Assembly: GCF_022448905.1 (NCBI RefSeq)
Contig: NZ_JAKVCW010000002.1
Span: 372,001 to 436,000 of the forward strand
From: Shimia sp.
Lineage (GTDB): Bacteria > Pseudomonadota > Alphaproteobacteria > Rhodobacterales > Rhodobacteraceae
Direction: 5' to 3'
Length of the DNA stretch: 64,000 bases
A program made the translations under genes and the position numbers. The notes under the pieces were generated by a model. It was not told the DNA's origin and ran no database searches. It saw only the letters and a program-made list of their open reading frames with translations. Shown piece after piece: positions 45,817-54,327 of the stretch. The first letter of the stretch is position 1, and the number at the start of each line of letters is the position of its first letter.

Positions 45817-47352
45817 ATGCCCCACGACCCGCAGCAGGACCACAGCCTGTTTGAACGCCCGATCTTTGAAGACCTCGAGGCCCGCGCCCTGTCGCGCGTG
45901 GGCGTGGTGGATGTGGGCTCCAACTCGGTTCGTTTGGTGGTGTTTGACGGTGCCGCTCGCAGCCCGGCCTATTTCTACAACGAGAAAATCATGTGTGCCT
46001 TGGGCGCCGGCATCGCTGAAACCGGCATGCTCAACCCCACCGGCCGCGAACGCGCGTTGGCTGCGCTGTCTCGTTTCGCGCGCCTGGCCGACTCCATGCG
46101 CCTCAATGGATTGACCGCAGTCGCCACTGCCGCCGTGCGTGAAGCCACCGATGGCCCGGATTTCTGCGCCGAGGTGCTGGCAAAAACCGGCGTGCATATC
46201 CACGTGATCGATGGCGCCGAGGAAGCGCGTTTGTCTGCACAAGGCGTGCTCACTGGTTGGCCCGGCGCGTATGGCCTGATCTGCGACATCGGCGGCGCCT
46301 CCATGGAGCTGGCTGAAATCAACGACGGACTCGTCGGCAAACGCGTCACCTCTTCGCTTGGCCCGCTCAAACTGCGCGATGTGAAGGGTGGCAAAAAAGG
46401 GCGACGCGACTTCATCAACAACACCTTGGATGACCTCTACCAACAGATGGGACACCAGCGAAATCGCCTGTTCCTTGTCGGCGGCTCCTGGCGCGCCATC
46501 GCCCGTATCGACATGGAACGCCGTGGCTACCCCTTAAAAGTACTGCACGAATACCGCATGACCGCCACTTCGGTGCGTGACACTGCGCGCTACATTCAGG
46601 AACACGACCCGGATGAGTTGCGCGCCCGCTGTGGCGTGTCCAGCTCTCGTATGGCGCTGGTGCCGCTGGCGATCGAAGTCCTCAAAGGCGTGCTGCGCCG
46701 CTTCAAACCCCATGACATCGCCATCAGTTCTTATGGCATCCGCGAAGGCGTGCTGTATGAGCAAATGCCGGACCGTATCCGCGAACGCGACCCGCTGATC
46801 GAAGCCTGCCGCTTTATGGAAGCCAAAGACGCCCGAATTCCGGGCTTTGGCAAGTCGCTCTATAAGTTCATCTTCCCGATCTTCAAATCCGCCAGGCCGG
46901 AACAACTGCGCCTGATCAAAGCCGCCTGTTACCTGCATGACGTCAGCTGGCGTGCCCATCCGGACTATCGCGCCGAAACCGTGTTTGACAGCACCACCCG
47001 AGCCAATCTCGGCGGTCTCAAACATGCCGAACGGGTGTTCCTGGGCCTGTCCCTGCTGCACCGCTACCGCAACAAATCCGAAGGCACCCGGTTTGAGGAC
47101 CTAGCGCAACTGCTCAGCGACAAGGAGCGCCATCAAGCCGAAGTGATCGGCAAGGCCATGCGCTTTGGCGCGATGTTGTGGCAGCAGGATCGTGACAACA
47201 TGGGCACGCTGAAATACCACCCGAAAAAGGCCGAGCTGCACCTCAAATTACCCGCCAGCACGGGCCCGCTTTATGGCGAAGTGGCCGAAGCCCGTTTCAA
47301 CGCGCTGGCCAATGCCCTTGGCGCAACCAGCAGCGTACGCCTGAAAGACTAA
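45817..47352 (+). CDS. ppx: Exopolyphosphatase (Ppx/GppA family)
   Basis: Ppx hydrolyses polyphosphate from its ends, or pppGpp in the GppA branch. The 511-residue protein has the ASKHA phosphate-1 motif GVVDVGSNSVRLVVFDG, the second domain with ICDIGGASMELAEI, and a long C-terminal helical HD-like extension (KAACYLHDVSWRAHPDYRAET). It is paired with ppk upstream, which favours the polyphosphatase role. A hairpin cluster follows. Confidence 0.95.
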   Translation: MPHDPQQDHSLFERPIFEDLEARALSRVGVVDVGSNSVRLVVFDGAARSPAYFYNEKIMCALGAGIAETGMLNPTGRERALAALSRFARLADSMRLNGLTAVATAAVREATDGPDFCAEVLAKTGVHIHVIDGAEEARLSAQGVLTGWPGAYGLICDIGGASMELAEINDGLVGKRVTSSLGPLKLRDVKGGKKGRRDFINNTLDDLYQQMGHQRNRLFLVGGSWRAIARIDMERRGYPLKVLHEYRMTATSVRDTARYIQEHDPDELRARCGVSSSRMALVPLAIEVLKGVLRRFKPHDIAISSYGIREGVLYEQMPDRIRERDPLIEACRFMEAKDARIPGFGKSLYKFIFPIFKSARPEQLRLIKAACYLHDVSWRAHPDYRAETVFDSTTRANLGGLKHAERVFLGLSLLHRYRNKSEGTRFEDLAQLLSDKERHQAEVIGKAMRFGAMLWQQDRDNMGTLKYHPKKAELHLKLPASTGPLYGEVAEARFNALANALGATSSVRLKD

Positions 47353-47384
47353 CGCTCGGACGTGGACCTCGGGTGGCTTCTTCT

Positions 47385-47439
47385 AACCCCAAATATCCTG
47401 GGGGAGTCACACCTGTGTGACGGGGGCAAAGCCCCCTAT
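47385..47439. terminator. Hairpin cluster downstream of ppx
   Basis: Three adjacent stem-loops: CCCC-AAATATCCT-GGGG, GTCACACCTGTGTGAC, and GGGGGCAAAGCCCCC. No long T run follows on the plus strand, so this is a probable but non-canonical transcription end, shared with the convergent gene at 47447. Confidence 0.55.
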
Positions 47440-47446
47440 GGCCGTT

Positions 47447-47818
47447 TCACAGCTCGATGCCACCAGTGGCCTCATCCTCCCGAGACTCCCCCATCTCTTC
47501 CGGTGTTTTCTTGCGCATAATTATGTCACCATTGGGCAGCATTTCCGGCGCGTGATAACTGCTCCAGTCCTCCACCTTGGAAAACACCGCACCAAGCTTT
47601 GGCCCCATCTCTTCCAGAAAGCCCTGCAATCCCGGACCAATCTCTTCCATCATTGCCGTGAACCCGTCCAGGGTTGGCGCGATCTCGTCTTGCAGCCCTT
47701 GTAAAAACAGCTCCATCCCCTCAGCCATTAAACTGCGGCCACTGTCTTGTTCAGCAGAGGCTCCACCGGCAGACAGACACAGCCCAACCCCCAGAACGCA
47801 GGCTTTCAAAGTTTTCAT
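47447..47818 (-). CDS. Small secreted protein, conserved-looking, unknown function
   Basis: A 123-residue protein with a signal peptide (MKTLKACVLGVGLCLSAGGA, cleavage near ASAEQ). The mature part is largely amphipathic helix rich in Glu, Gly and Met (MELFLQGLQDEIAPTLDGF, then EEIGPGLQGFLEEMGPKLG), followed by WSSYHAPEMLPNGDIIMRKK. I do not recognise a function. It is preceded by a phosphodiesterase-fold gene in the same direction but with only a short gap of 20 bases, so they may be co-transcribed. Confidence 0.75.
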   Translation of the reverse strand: MKTLKACVLGVGLCLSAGGASAEQDSGRSLMAEGMELFLQGLQDEIAPTLDGFTAMMEEIGPGLQGFLEEMGPKLGAVFSKVEDWSSYHAPEMLPNGDIIMRKKTPEEMGESREDEATGGIEL

Positions 47819-47838
47819 GGGGCACCCTCCCAAACAGC

Positions 47839-48864
47839 TCAAATATCGATGTCCAAAACCACCGGAAAGTGGTCTGACGCCGTCAACAACGCATCGCGTA
47901 GCTCCGGCACATCCCAGCATGTATGATCTTCAAACGGATGCCAAATCCGCCAGCGTGGGTTTGCCGATCGCAGTTTTTCCGAGACCATGATGTAGTCCAA
48001 AAGCGCATTCAGATAGCGCCCCTCGCGTTCGATGTGAAACCGCGCCGTGGTCGGCTGCGCCGCCAACTTATGGCGCAGCGCCATTTCCGCGTGCGGATCA
48101 TACATGCGCGGGCTGCTGTTGCTGCCCAGCAAAATCTCAACGGATGACCGCCCAAACAGATCCTCAAACGCATCCAGCCCCGGACCATCATTCAGATCAC
48201 CCAGCAGGATCACATCCTCTCCCGCGGCAAGTTCCTCCTCGATCCGCCGCCGCAGCCAAATCGCCTGCGCCAGTTGCTTACGCCGGTTGGCGATGGAGAG
48301 TTTCATCACCTCATCACGGTTGCGCGCGCCATGGGGCGCCTTGGATTTCAGATGCGCCCCGATCAGCCGCAGCCTGCGCCCACTTGCAGTGGTCACATCC
48401 AGCTCCAACGGCGGCTTGGAAAACACCACCAAATCCTCTTTGGCATCCACATCCAGATCCAACCGCAACGTGCCATCAAACCGGGGCGCGCCATTGGCGC
48501 CCTCCTGCCCGGTCGGCACGCCGCGCGGATCATGCACTGGCGTGAGCGCTTCCGGGTCATACAGCAACGCGATTTCCTGCTGTGTGGTATTGGCAAATCC
48601 CAAAACCGCTTTGTGTGCCCGCAATTCAAAAGCTGCGGCAAACCGCTCCAGCGCCAAAACCGTATCACGCTTGCTGCCTTGATCCGGCGCTTCAACCACC
48701 ATCACCGCATCCGCATCCAAGGCGGTAAACACCGTGCCCACAGCCTCGATCTGCTGCGCCCGTGTCACGCCCTGACGGCCTGACCAGCCGTCATCCATAA
48801 GCAACTGATTTTGATCATCAAACAGGCTTGAGAACCACTCCACGTTATACGTGGCAATCCGCAT
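47839..48864 (-). CDS. Endonuclease/exonuclease/phosphatase family protein
   Basis: A 341-residue EEP-fold protein. Metal-site and catalytic blocks are visible: ATYNVEWFSSLF at the N-terminus, a central LIGAHLKSKAPHGARNRDE, then VILLGDLNDGPGLDAFED and the C-terminal TASDHFPVVLDI with the catalytic Asp-His. This fold covers DNases and phospho-lipid or phosphate-ester hydrolases; the substrate is not predictable. There is no signal peptide. The ATG shares one base with the stop of the TerB-DnaJ gene upstream (TGATG), so translation is coupled. Confidence 0.88.
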   Translation of the reverse strand: MRIATYNVEWFSSLFDDQNQLLMDDGWSGRQGVTRAQQIEAVGTVFTALDADAVMVVEAPDQGSKRDTVLALERFAAAFELRAHKAVLGFANTTQQEIALLYDPEALTPVHDPRGVPTGQEGANGAPRFDGTLRLDLDVDAKEDLVVFSKPPLELDVTTASGRRLRLIGAHLKSKAPHGARNRDEVMKLSIANRRKQLAQAIWLRRRIEEELAAGEDVILLGDLNDGPGLDAFEDLFGRSSVEILLGSNSSPRMYDPHAEMALRHKLAAQPTTARFHIEREGRYLNALLDYIMVSEKLRSANPRWRIWHPFEDHTCWDVPELRDALLTASDHFPVVLDIDI

Positions 48865-49541
48865 CACGCCGCCTCGTTGATCTGATCCCAGGCACGGTTG
48901 ATATCAATCATGCGTTTCTCGGCAATCTTGACCGCCTCTTCCGGCACGCCGCGCGCAATCATCGCGTCCGGATGGGTTTCCCGCACCAAGCGCCGCCACT
49001 CCTTGCGGATCTCTTCCATAGGCATGTCCGGCGTCACGCCCAGAACCGTGTAAGGGTCCGCCTCCGCATCCGGCACAAACCGCGCCCGCATGGCTTTGAA
49101 CGCATGATCCTCAACCCCAAGGATTTCCGCCACCCGCGCGAGGAAGGCATCCTCATTGGGGTGATATTCTCCATCTGCCACCGCGATGTGAAACAAACCC
49201 TCCATCAGGTCATCCGGCCGCCCATGCACCGCACCGAACATGCCTTTGATGCGCGTGGCATATTCTTCAAAACCGGCAACATCCTGCCGCGCCATGTTAA
49301 AGACCTTGGCCGCATTGGCTTCGTCTTTTTGGGCGATTTGGAACACTTCGCGAAAGGCCGTGACTTCATCACGTGTCACCAACCCATCAGCTTTTGCCAT
49401 TTTTGCACCCAGCGCGATCACGGCGATGGTGAACGCAACCGAGCGCTCCGGCGGCGCGCGCAGGTGGTCAAACACCGTGGAGAGCGACTCGCCCTGACTG
49501 AGTGCGGACAAGGCTTGGGATATGCGGGACCAAATCGACAT
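48864..49541 (-). CDS. TerB-DnaJ (DjlA-like) co-chaperone
   Basis: A 225-residue protein with an N-terminal TerB-like helical domain (about residues 35-150, VAFTIAVIALGAKMAKADG and GLFHIAVADGEYHPNEDAFL) and a C-terminal J domain (about 160-222) with the invariant HPD in ETHPDAMIARGV. It lacks the N-terminal membrane helix of E. coli DjlA, so it is probably soluble. J domains stimulate DnaK. The following EEP gene is translationally coupled. Confidence 0.9.
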   Translation of the reverse strand: MSIWSRISQALSALSQGESLSTVFDHLRAPPERSVAFTIAVIALGAKMAKADGLVTRDEVTAFREVFQIAQKDEANAAKVFNMARQDVAGFEEYATRIKGMFGAVHGRPDDLMEGLFHIAVADGEYHPNEDAFLARVAEILGVEDHAFKAMRARFVPDAEADPYTVLGVTPDMPMEEIRKEWRRLVRETHPDAMIARGVPEEAVKIAEKRMIDINRAWDQINEAA

Positions 49542-49583
49542 GGCGCCACCTTAGCGGTTCTTTGCGGAATGGCTAGTGCTGCA

Positions 49584-50060
49584 TCACAGCAATTTCTGCA
49601 ACAGAACCAAGTCCATCCAGCGGCCAAACTTGCGCCCCACCTGAGGCATTCGCGCAACCTCGACAAAGCCCATTGCCTTGTGAAAAGCAATGCCACCGCC
49701 GTTTTCCCCACCGACACCGGCCACCAACACATGCACGCCCCGTGCCCTGGCTTCGACTTCCAGCTTTGCCATCAAAGCCCGCCCAACACCCTGGCTGCGA
49801 GCTGCTTCGGCCAAATAGATCGTGTGCTCCATGGTCCGGGCATAGCCCGGTCCGCCACGAAATGGCCCAAAGGTCGCAAACCCTACAGCAGCACCTGCGT
49901 CTTCTGCCACTAGGAAAACCGCCTCAGTCGCGATTGCTGCTTTGATCGCCCCAAGCTCTTTCTCGATGGTGTTGAACGTGCTGACCCCATCGCGAATTTC
50001 GCGGTTCCAAATCGCCGCTATCGCCTCGGCGTCCGCCGCAGTGGCATCTCGCAGGATCAC
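49584..50060 (-). CDS. GNAT acetyltransferase (phosphinothricin acetyltransferase-like)
   Basis: A 158-residue acetyltransferase. The opening ILRDATAADAEAIAAIWN, the segment GPFRGGPGYARTMEHTIYLAE, the acetyl-CoA loop ARSQGVGRALMAKLEVEA and FHKAMGFVEVARM match the Pat/bar-like subgroup, which acetylates phosphinothricin, methionine sulfone or related amines. The physiological substrate is unknown. Its start overlaps the stop of the upstream VOC gene by four bases (ATGA). Confidence 0.88.
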   Translation of the reverse strand: MILRDATAADAEAIAAIWNREIRDGVSTFNTIEKELGAIKAAIATEAVFLVAEDAGAAVGFATFGPFRGGPGYARTMEHTIYLAEAARSQGVGRALMAKLEVEARARGVHVLVAGVGGENGGGIAFHKAMGFVEVARMPQVGRKFGRWMDLVLLQKLL

Positions 50061-50665
50061 CGCAAAACCCGTTGTCCGTGTGGCGTGTCAAACGTGGCCT
50101 GCAACGCAGGGTCCCCCTTCACAAACACCACCCGCGGATCGCTCATCCCAACATGCGCGGCCAAATCCTCATGTTCTGGATGCGCCACCTCCAGCCGCGC
50201 CAAAGCCATGCCGGATGGTGCCAGAATTTCCGCAGGCGTCACCGCCACATCCCACTGGATCAGCGCCGGAAAGCGGTTGTCGAACGGCAACACACCGCTG
50301 GCCGGCACAGCCATGCGCCAACGCAAATCGCCACGCGTCAGGTGCACCACTTTGCCCGCATCCACATCCAGCCGCGCCAGTTCCGCATCCATGTGATCGG
50401 TGCGGCAAATCCAATTCCCCAACCGCGGCGCGCCGTGCAACCGGTCCAAGTCAAACCAGCGCGGATAAGGCAAGTCGCCCGCTGCCGGATTGGCTGCAAT
50501 CGCTTCCAGGTAAATGCCGTCCGCCAACCCAATCAACTGATTGTGTGTGCCGAAATGCGCATGTTCACCACCTGGCCCCATTTCAACGCCCAGCGCCTCT
50601 TCCACATGAGCCACCGCCTCAGCCAGCGTTTCCCCAGCCACCGCCAAATGATCCAACGTCAACAT
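50057..50665 (-). CDS. VOC family glyoxalase-like domain protein
   Basis: A 202-residue protein of the Glyoxalase_3-like group. It begins LTLDHLAVAGETLAEAVAHVEEALGV and continues GGEHAHFGTHNQLIGLADGIYLEAIA, the metal-ligand His/Glu pattern of this family. The second half (RWRMAVPASGVLPFDNRFPALI) is the family extension. The substrate is unknown. The start at 50665 leaves out a 17-residue upstream extension with no similarity. It is coupled to the GNAT gene downstream. Confidence 0.85.
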   Translation of the reverse strand: MLTLDHLAVAGETLAEAVAHVEEALGVEMGPGGEHAHFGTHNQLIGLADGIYLEAIAANPAAGDLPYPRWFDLDRLHGAPRLGNWICRTDHMDAELARLDVDAGKVVHLTRGDLRWRMAVPASGVLPFDNRFPALIQWDVAVTPAEILAPSGMALARLEVAHPEHEDLAAHVGMSDPRVVFVKGDPALQATFDTPHGQRVLR

Positions 50666-50872
50666 ATCGCGCCTCCCTTTTGTCGGCACCAAAACCGAAA
50701 GGGCAGTGAAGCACAACGCAAAATGCCCTTACAGTTCCCCATCTCCGAGCAACAACCTGCCAAGACAATTATCCCTATCTTCCGCTTACGTATCCGCTAG
50801 GGTATCACCGGTCGCAGTCACCGGACCACATCAGCCAATTCAGAGCCGCGCGTCCGCAGTATAAGGAATGTT

Positions 50873-51304
50873 ATGTCCGTCTTTTTGCGTAGCGTCGGAA
50901 TGGCTATAGTCGCCACCGTAGTGGGCAGCCCTGCGTTGTCCCAGGAAATCGCCCCCAAGCGTCTATCTCTGGAGCTTAACGCGGTTCAGGATGTTCAGGG
51001 CGCGTGCCGGTTCACCTTTGTGGCCAACAACACCACCGGCAACGCCATAGACAAGGCCGTGTTTGAAACCGTGATCTTTGACACCTATGGCGCAGTGGTG
51101 CGCCTGTCCTTGTTTGATTTCCGCGACTTGCCGGCCGATAGGCCGCGTGTGCGCCAGTTTGACGTACCCGCCACAGCCTGTGATGGAATTGGTCAAACCC
51201 TGATCAATGGAACAAACACCTGCACCGTCAATGGTGCCCAAAGTGACATTTGCAGCGACGGGCTCACGCTCAGCAGCCGTATCACCATAAAACTACTGGG
51301 ATAA
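50873..51304 (+). CDS. Small secreted protein leading the TonB operon
   Basis: A 143-residue protein with a signal peptide (cleavage near ALSQE) and a beta-rich mature domain (LELNAVQDVQGACRFTFVANN, then FDVPATACDGIGQTLING). It has four cysteines after cleavage (in QGACRF, ATACDG, TNTCTV, SDICSD), which suggest two disulfides. exbB starts four bases after its stop, so it is part of the operon. No named family is recognised; a periplasmic accessory of the Ton machinery is an inference from position. Confidence 0.8.
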   Translation: MSVFLRSVGMAIVATVVGSPALSQEIAPKRLSLELNAVQDVQGACRFTFVANNTTGNAIDKAVFETVIFDTYGAVVRLSLFDFRDLPADRPRVRQFDVPATACDGIGQTLINGTNTCTVNGAQSDICSDGLTLSSRITIKLLG

Positions 51305-51308
51305 CAAA

Positions 51309-51950
51309 ATGACTGGTTTGCGCGATGTGGTGGCCCTTGGCGGGCCAGTAGTGGCAATTCTCTTGGTGATGTCCGTGCTAACCGTTGCGGTCACTATCTA
51401 CAAACTCTGGCAATTTGCCGCCTCCGGCGTTGGTCGACACAAGGTCCTGTCTGATGCGCTCGCCGCCTGGGACGCTGGCGATCCTCAAGCCGCCCAAACG
51501 CGGCTGGCCCAAAGCCGAAGCTATCTGGCACCGTTCATCCGAACCGCGCTGGAAACGCCTCCCTCCCAAGCGCTGAGCGACCGGCTGGATGCAGAGGCTG
51601 GTCTCGCCCTTGCTCGCCTGGAACGTGGCTTTCGCCTGCTGGACACCATTGCCCAGCTTGCGCCGCTTCTTGGCCTATTTGGCACCGTCTTGGGCATGAT
51701 CGAAGCCTTTCAAAATCTGCAGACCGCAGGCGCTGCAGTGGACCCATCCTTGCTCGCTGGCGGCATCTGGGTGGCACTGGTCACAACTGCTGTGGGACTG
51801 GCAGTGGCCATGCCAACCTCTATGATCCTGTCCTGGCTGGAAAGCCGCACATCCCGCGAACGCGTCTTTGCCGACAAAGCTCTGCGCACCGTCCTGATGC
51901 CTCATGACCTCCGCCAGCCCACCCCGGTTGCGGCTCGGGACCATGCGTAA
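51309..51950 (+). CDS. exbB: MotA/TolQ/ExbB proton channel protein
   Basis: A 213-residue, three-helix inner-membrane protein. The helices are near residues 12-35, 115-140 and 152-178; the conserved block LLDTIAQLAPLLGLFGTVLGMIEAF is visible, split here by its own hydrophobic pattern. With ExbD it forms the proton-driven motor that powers TonB. TolQ versus ExbB cannot be told from the sequence alone, but the linked TonB-like gene favours ExbB. The downstream exbD overlaps by eight bases. Confidence 0.92.
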   Translation: MTGLRDVVALGGPVVAILLVMSVLTVAVTIYKLWQFAASGVGRHKVLSDALAAWDAGDPQAAQTRLAQSRSYLAPFIRTALETPPSQALSDRLDAEAGLALARLERGFRLLDTIAQLAPLLGLFGTVLGMIEAFQNLQTAGAAVDPSLLAGGIWVALVTTAVGLAVAMPTSMILSWLESRTSRERVFADKALRTVLMPHDLRQPTPVAARDHA

Positions 51951-52308
51951 CCTCGCGCCCTTTGTCCGCCGACCATTGGCTCTCACGCCGTTGATCGACG
52001 TGATCTTTCTGCTGTTGTTGTTCTTCATGCTGACTTCGACCTTTTCAACATTTGGCGAAATCGAACTCAGTAACGCCCGCAAAGGCAGCGGCACCGTGGA
52101 CAGCGCACAACAACGCTACTTTGTCCAACTGGGCCCGGACCAGCTGACCCTCAACGGACAGCCCACAACAATGGACGACCTGCTTGCCGCGCTTGACCCC
52201 GGCCAAGTTCTGGTCAGCCTGAATGACGCCACGACCGCGCAGCGGCTGGTGGACCTGCTGCAGGGCCTGCGGTCGCGTGATGACCTGAACGTGTTGGTAC
52301 TGGAGTGA
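51943..52308 (+). CDS. exbD: Biopolymer transport protein ExbD (first copy)
   Basis: A 121-residue single-helix protein. The helix carries the essential aspartate in LTPLIDVIFLLLLFFML, the hallmark of ExbD/TolR. The C-terminal periplasmic domain is short. The ATG at 51943 overlaps the exbB stop (ATGCGTAA); the frame is open to 51904 but that would overlap by 47 bases. It is followed by a second ExbD, so the motor may be an ExbD heterodimer. Confidence 0.9.
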   Translation: MRNLAPFVRRPLALTPLIDVIFLLLLFFMLTSTFSTFGEIELSNARKGSGTVDSAQQRYFVQLGPDQLTLNGQPTTMDDLLAALDPGQVLVSLNDATTAQRLVDLLQGLRSRDDLNVLVLE

Positions 52309-52312
52309 GACG

Positions 52313-52690
52313 ATGATCCGGCAGATCAATATTCGCAAAAAACGCGACTCCACCATTCCGCTCATCAACATTGTCTTTTTGATGTTGGTGTTCTTCCTGA
52401 TTGCCGGAACTGTCGCCGCCCCGCTCGATCCCGATCTGAACCTGGTACAAACTCAGGATCTTGAAGGCCGAGAGCCGCCAGACGCCCTGGTCTTACATGT
52501 CAATGGCCGCCTCACTTTTCGCGGGCAACAAACGACGCCAGAGGCTTACGTGGCCGACAACGGCAGCGGCCCAACCCGTATTGTCCCGGATCGCGACGTC
52601 GCCGCGCAACGGCTGATGGCGGTGACAGGTGCTTTGCGCCGTGCCGGTGCGACCTCCGTGATCCTGGTGACGGAACGAGCCCTGCAGTGA
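52313..52690 (+). CDS. exbD: Biopolymer transport protein ExbD (second copy)
   Basis: A 125-residue ExbD/TolR family protein. The helix reads STIPLINIVFLMLVFFLIAGT: the position of the proton-carrying aspartate, present as LIDVIF in the first copy, is asparagine here (LINIVF). This copy may therefore be structural and not proton-conducting. The 3' end overlaps the TonB gene's GTG start by four bases (CAGTGA). Confidence 0.9.
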   Translation: MIRQINIRKKRDSTIPLINIVFLMLVFFLIAGTVAAPLDPDLNLVQTQDLEGREPPDALVLHVNGRLTFRGQQTTPEAYVADNGSGPTRIVPDRDVAAQRLMAVTGALRRAGATSVILVTERALQ

Positions 52691-53772
52691 TCCGCCGCTC
52701 CCTTCTAATCGCAGCCATCGCGCTGCTGGTGTCCTTGGGACTACACCTGACCGGTCTTGGCTTTGTGGTGCGCATCGAACGAACCAGCCCTCCGTCAGAA
52801 GTGCGCAGCGACATGGTGGCGCTTGGTAACAGCTTTGAAGACATCGCCGACCAATTGGAGGCACCCGAAGAGCCAGACCCATTGCCGGAGCCAGAACAGC
52901 CGGAAACGGTCGCGCCAGTCCAGCCCCCAACCGAGGCCGACGTGCCTGACACCGAGGTGCTTGTCGCTTCCGAAAATCCGCAAGATACCTACGCACCGGA
53001 TACCGGCACGGCTCAAATTGTCGAACCGGTCCCCCTGGCAGGTACCCAAGGCGATTTTGCGCCCGAACCGGACATCACCGAACCGACTTCGGCACCGGAT
53101 GACGTGACGCCTGTACCGCCGCAAAACGACACGCCAGCTTCGCTCGGCACAGACACAGAACTTCAGGAAACCGAAACACCTGAACCGGCACCAAGCCCCG
53201 AAACCGAAATCGAGCCGCCCGTCGCTTCGGAGCAAGAGGTCATCGCGTCCCTGCCGGAAAGCCTCACACCTATCGTACCGGTCACGCCGCTCCCTGAGCC
53301 AGAAATCACTGCAGAGCCGGAAGAAAACACGTCGGAGAGCGACCCTCAGCCCCTTTTCCCCGGCCTCCGAAACGGTTTTGACAACCTGCGCAACCCGTCT
53401 CAAACCCTTGAATCGCCTTTGGAAACCTTCCGCAGAGAAGGCGCGCAAGCTTCTGTCGGTGGCTTTGGCATCCAATCCGGTTCCGCCGCAAACTCCCGCG
53501 GCCCCGGCAATTCAGACACAACCAACTATGCAGGCCGCGTGCTGGTCCACCTCAACCGCACCCGTCCCGTTCATGTCAAAGCCAAAGGCTTTGCCCGCGT
53601 GTATTTCGAAATCAATCCGGACGGATCGCTCAACTGGGTAGAGATTATCGATAGCTCCGGCAACTCAGACATCAACCGTGCCGCCCGCGCCCAAATCCAA
53701 AGCGCCGTCCCTTTCCCGATCCCTCCTAATGGTACAAGTCGCGCGCTGTCCTTCATGTACAGCTCGCGCTAG
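52687..53772 (+). CDS. tonB: TonB-like energy transducer with acidic Pro/Glu linker
   Basis: A 361-residue protein with a GTG start. It has one N-terminal helix (about residues 5-28), then a very long Pro/Glu-rich linker (about 45-235, in place of the Pro/Lys repeats of E. coli TonB), and a C-terminal TonB domain (about 285-361: VYFEINPDGSLNWVEIIDSSG and the closing PIPPNGTSRALSFMYSS). The acidic linker would carry the opposite net charge from classical TonB. It terminates the four-gene motor unit. No TonB-dependent receptor is in the window, so the cargo is unknown. Confidence 0.88.
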   Translation: MIRRSLLIAAIALLVSLGLHLTGLGFVVRIERTSPPSEVRSDMVALGNSFEDIADQLEAPEEPDPLPEPEQPETVAPVQPPTEADVPDTEVLVASENPQDTYAPDTGTAQIVEPVPLAGTQGDFAPEPDITEPTSAPDDVTPVPPQNDTPASLGTDTELQETETPEPAPSPETEIEPPVASEQEVIASLPESLTPIVPVTPLPEPEITAEPEENTSESDPQPLFPGLRNGFDNLRNPSQTLESPLETFRREGAQASVGGFGIQSGSAANSRGPGNSDTTNYAGRVLVHLNRTRPVHVKAKGFARVYFEINPDGSLNWVEIIDSSGNSDINRAARAQIQSAVPFPIPPNGTSRALSFMYSSR

Positions 53773-54327
53773 GCACCTATCCGGCCAAGATTTCGCTCAC
53801 GTTTTGGGAAAAGCCTAAGTGGCGGAGGAGGTGTCCGACTAATTAATCACGCAAATAACTATATTATCGTGATTTTCTATATGTCATACCCCCCATACCA
53901 CATATAGCACCACATACTGATCTACTTCCATCACTCAAACACATTCGCATTCTCATATGATAATACACGAGCCGGCCCTCTCAACTCACCGCGGTCTCCC
54001 AACTGTAGACATTGGTGCAACACGGCCGCGCATCAATGGCGCCGTTCGCTGGATGTGCAAGTTCAGCCTTGTGTGCGATGTCTGTTAAGCGGGTAGCTGC
54101 AGGAATGTACGGGAAACATAGCGAATGACTGCTTTCCGCCCAAAGCCGTCATTGCTAAGTTGAAAACCAACGGCCGGTTTGTTTGTCAAAGCAAATCCTG
54201 AATTGCGAAACCGTTTACTGAAGGTCGCATAGTTCCGTAGCATGATGAGCTTGTGGGCAGCCGAAAACAATGGATTGAGAAACAGTCAAATCCCGAGAAG
54301 TTTAGTGCCTTGGCATAGACGACAGGG
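53773..54327. other. Gene-free, AT-rich spacer with tandem stem-loops
   Basis: No supported gene lies between tonB and the algX-like gene. 53845-53874 forms AATCACG...CGTGATT and 53877-53907 forms CTATATGT...ACATATAG, two perfect inverted repeats in tandem inside an AT-rich block that extends to about 53960. A tRNA-like GTGTCCGA string at 53830-53838 has no cloverleaf. A further short frame at 54085-54270 is not credible as a gene. Confidence 0.6.
54124..54153. repeat. Short palindromic repeat
   Basis: AATGACtGCTTT-CCGCCC-AAAGCcGTCATT, an inverted repeat of two 12-base arms with single mismatches around a six-base loop. Short intergenic palindromes of this type recur in marine alphaproteobacteria; this window has one clear copy. 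Confidence 0.5.

Noticed and set aside
53822-53840. tRNA-Ser-like string GGAGGAGGTGTCCGA
   Set aside because: Only a tRNA-like 5' fragment or a tRNA-Ser acceptor-end resemblance; no anticodon arm, no T-loop GTTCGA and no pairing acceptor stem nearby.
54085-54270. 61-codon minus-strand frame downstream of the algX-like gene
   Set aside because: No ribosome site or family similarity, and it runs through a palindromic repeat.
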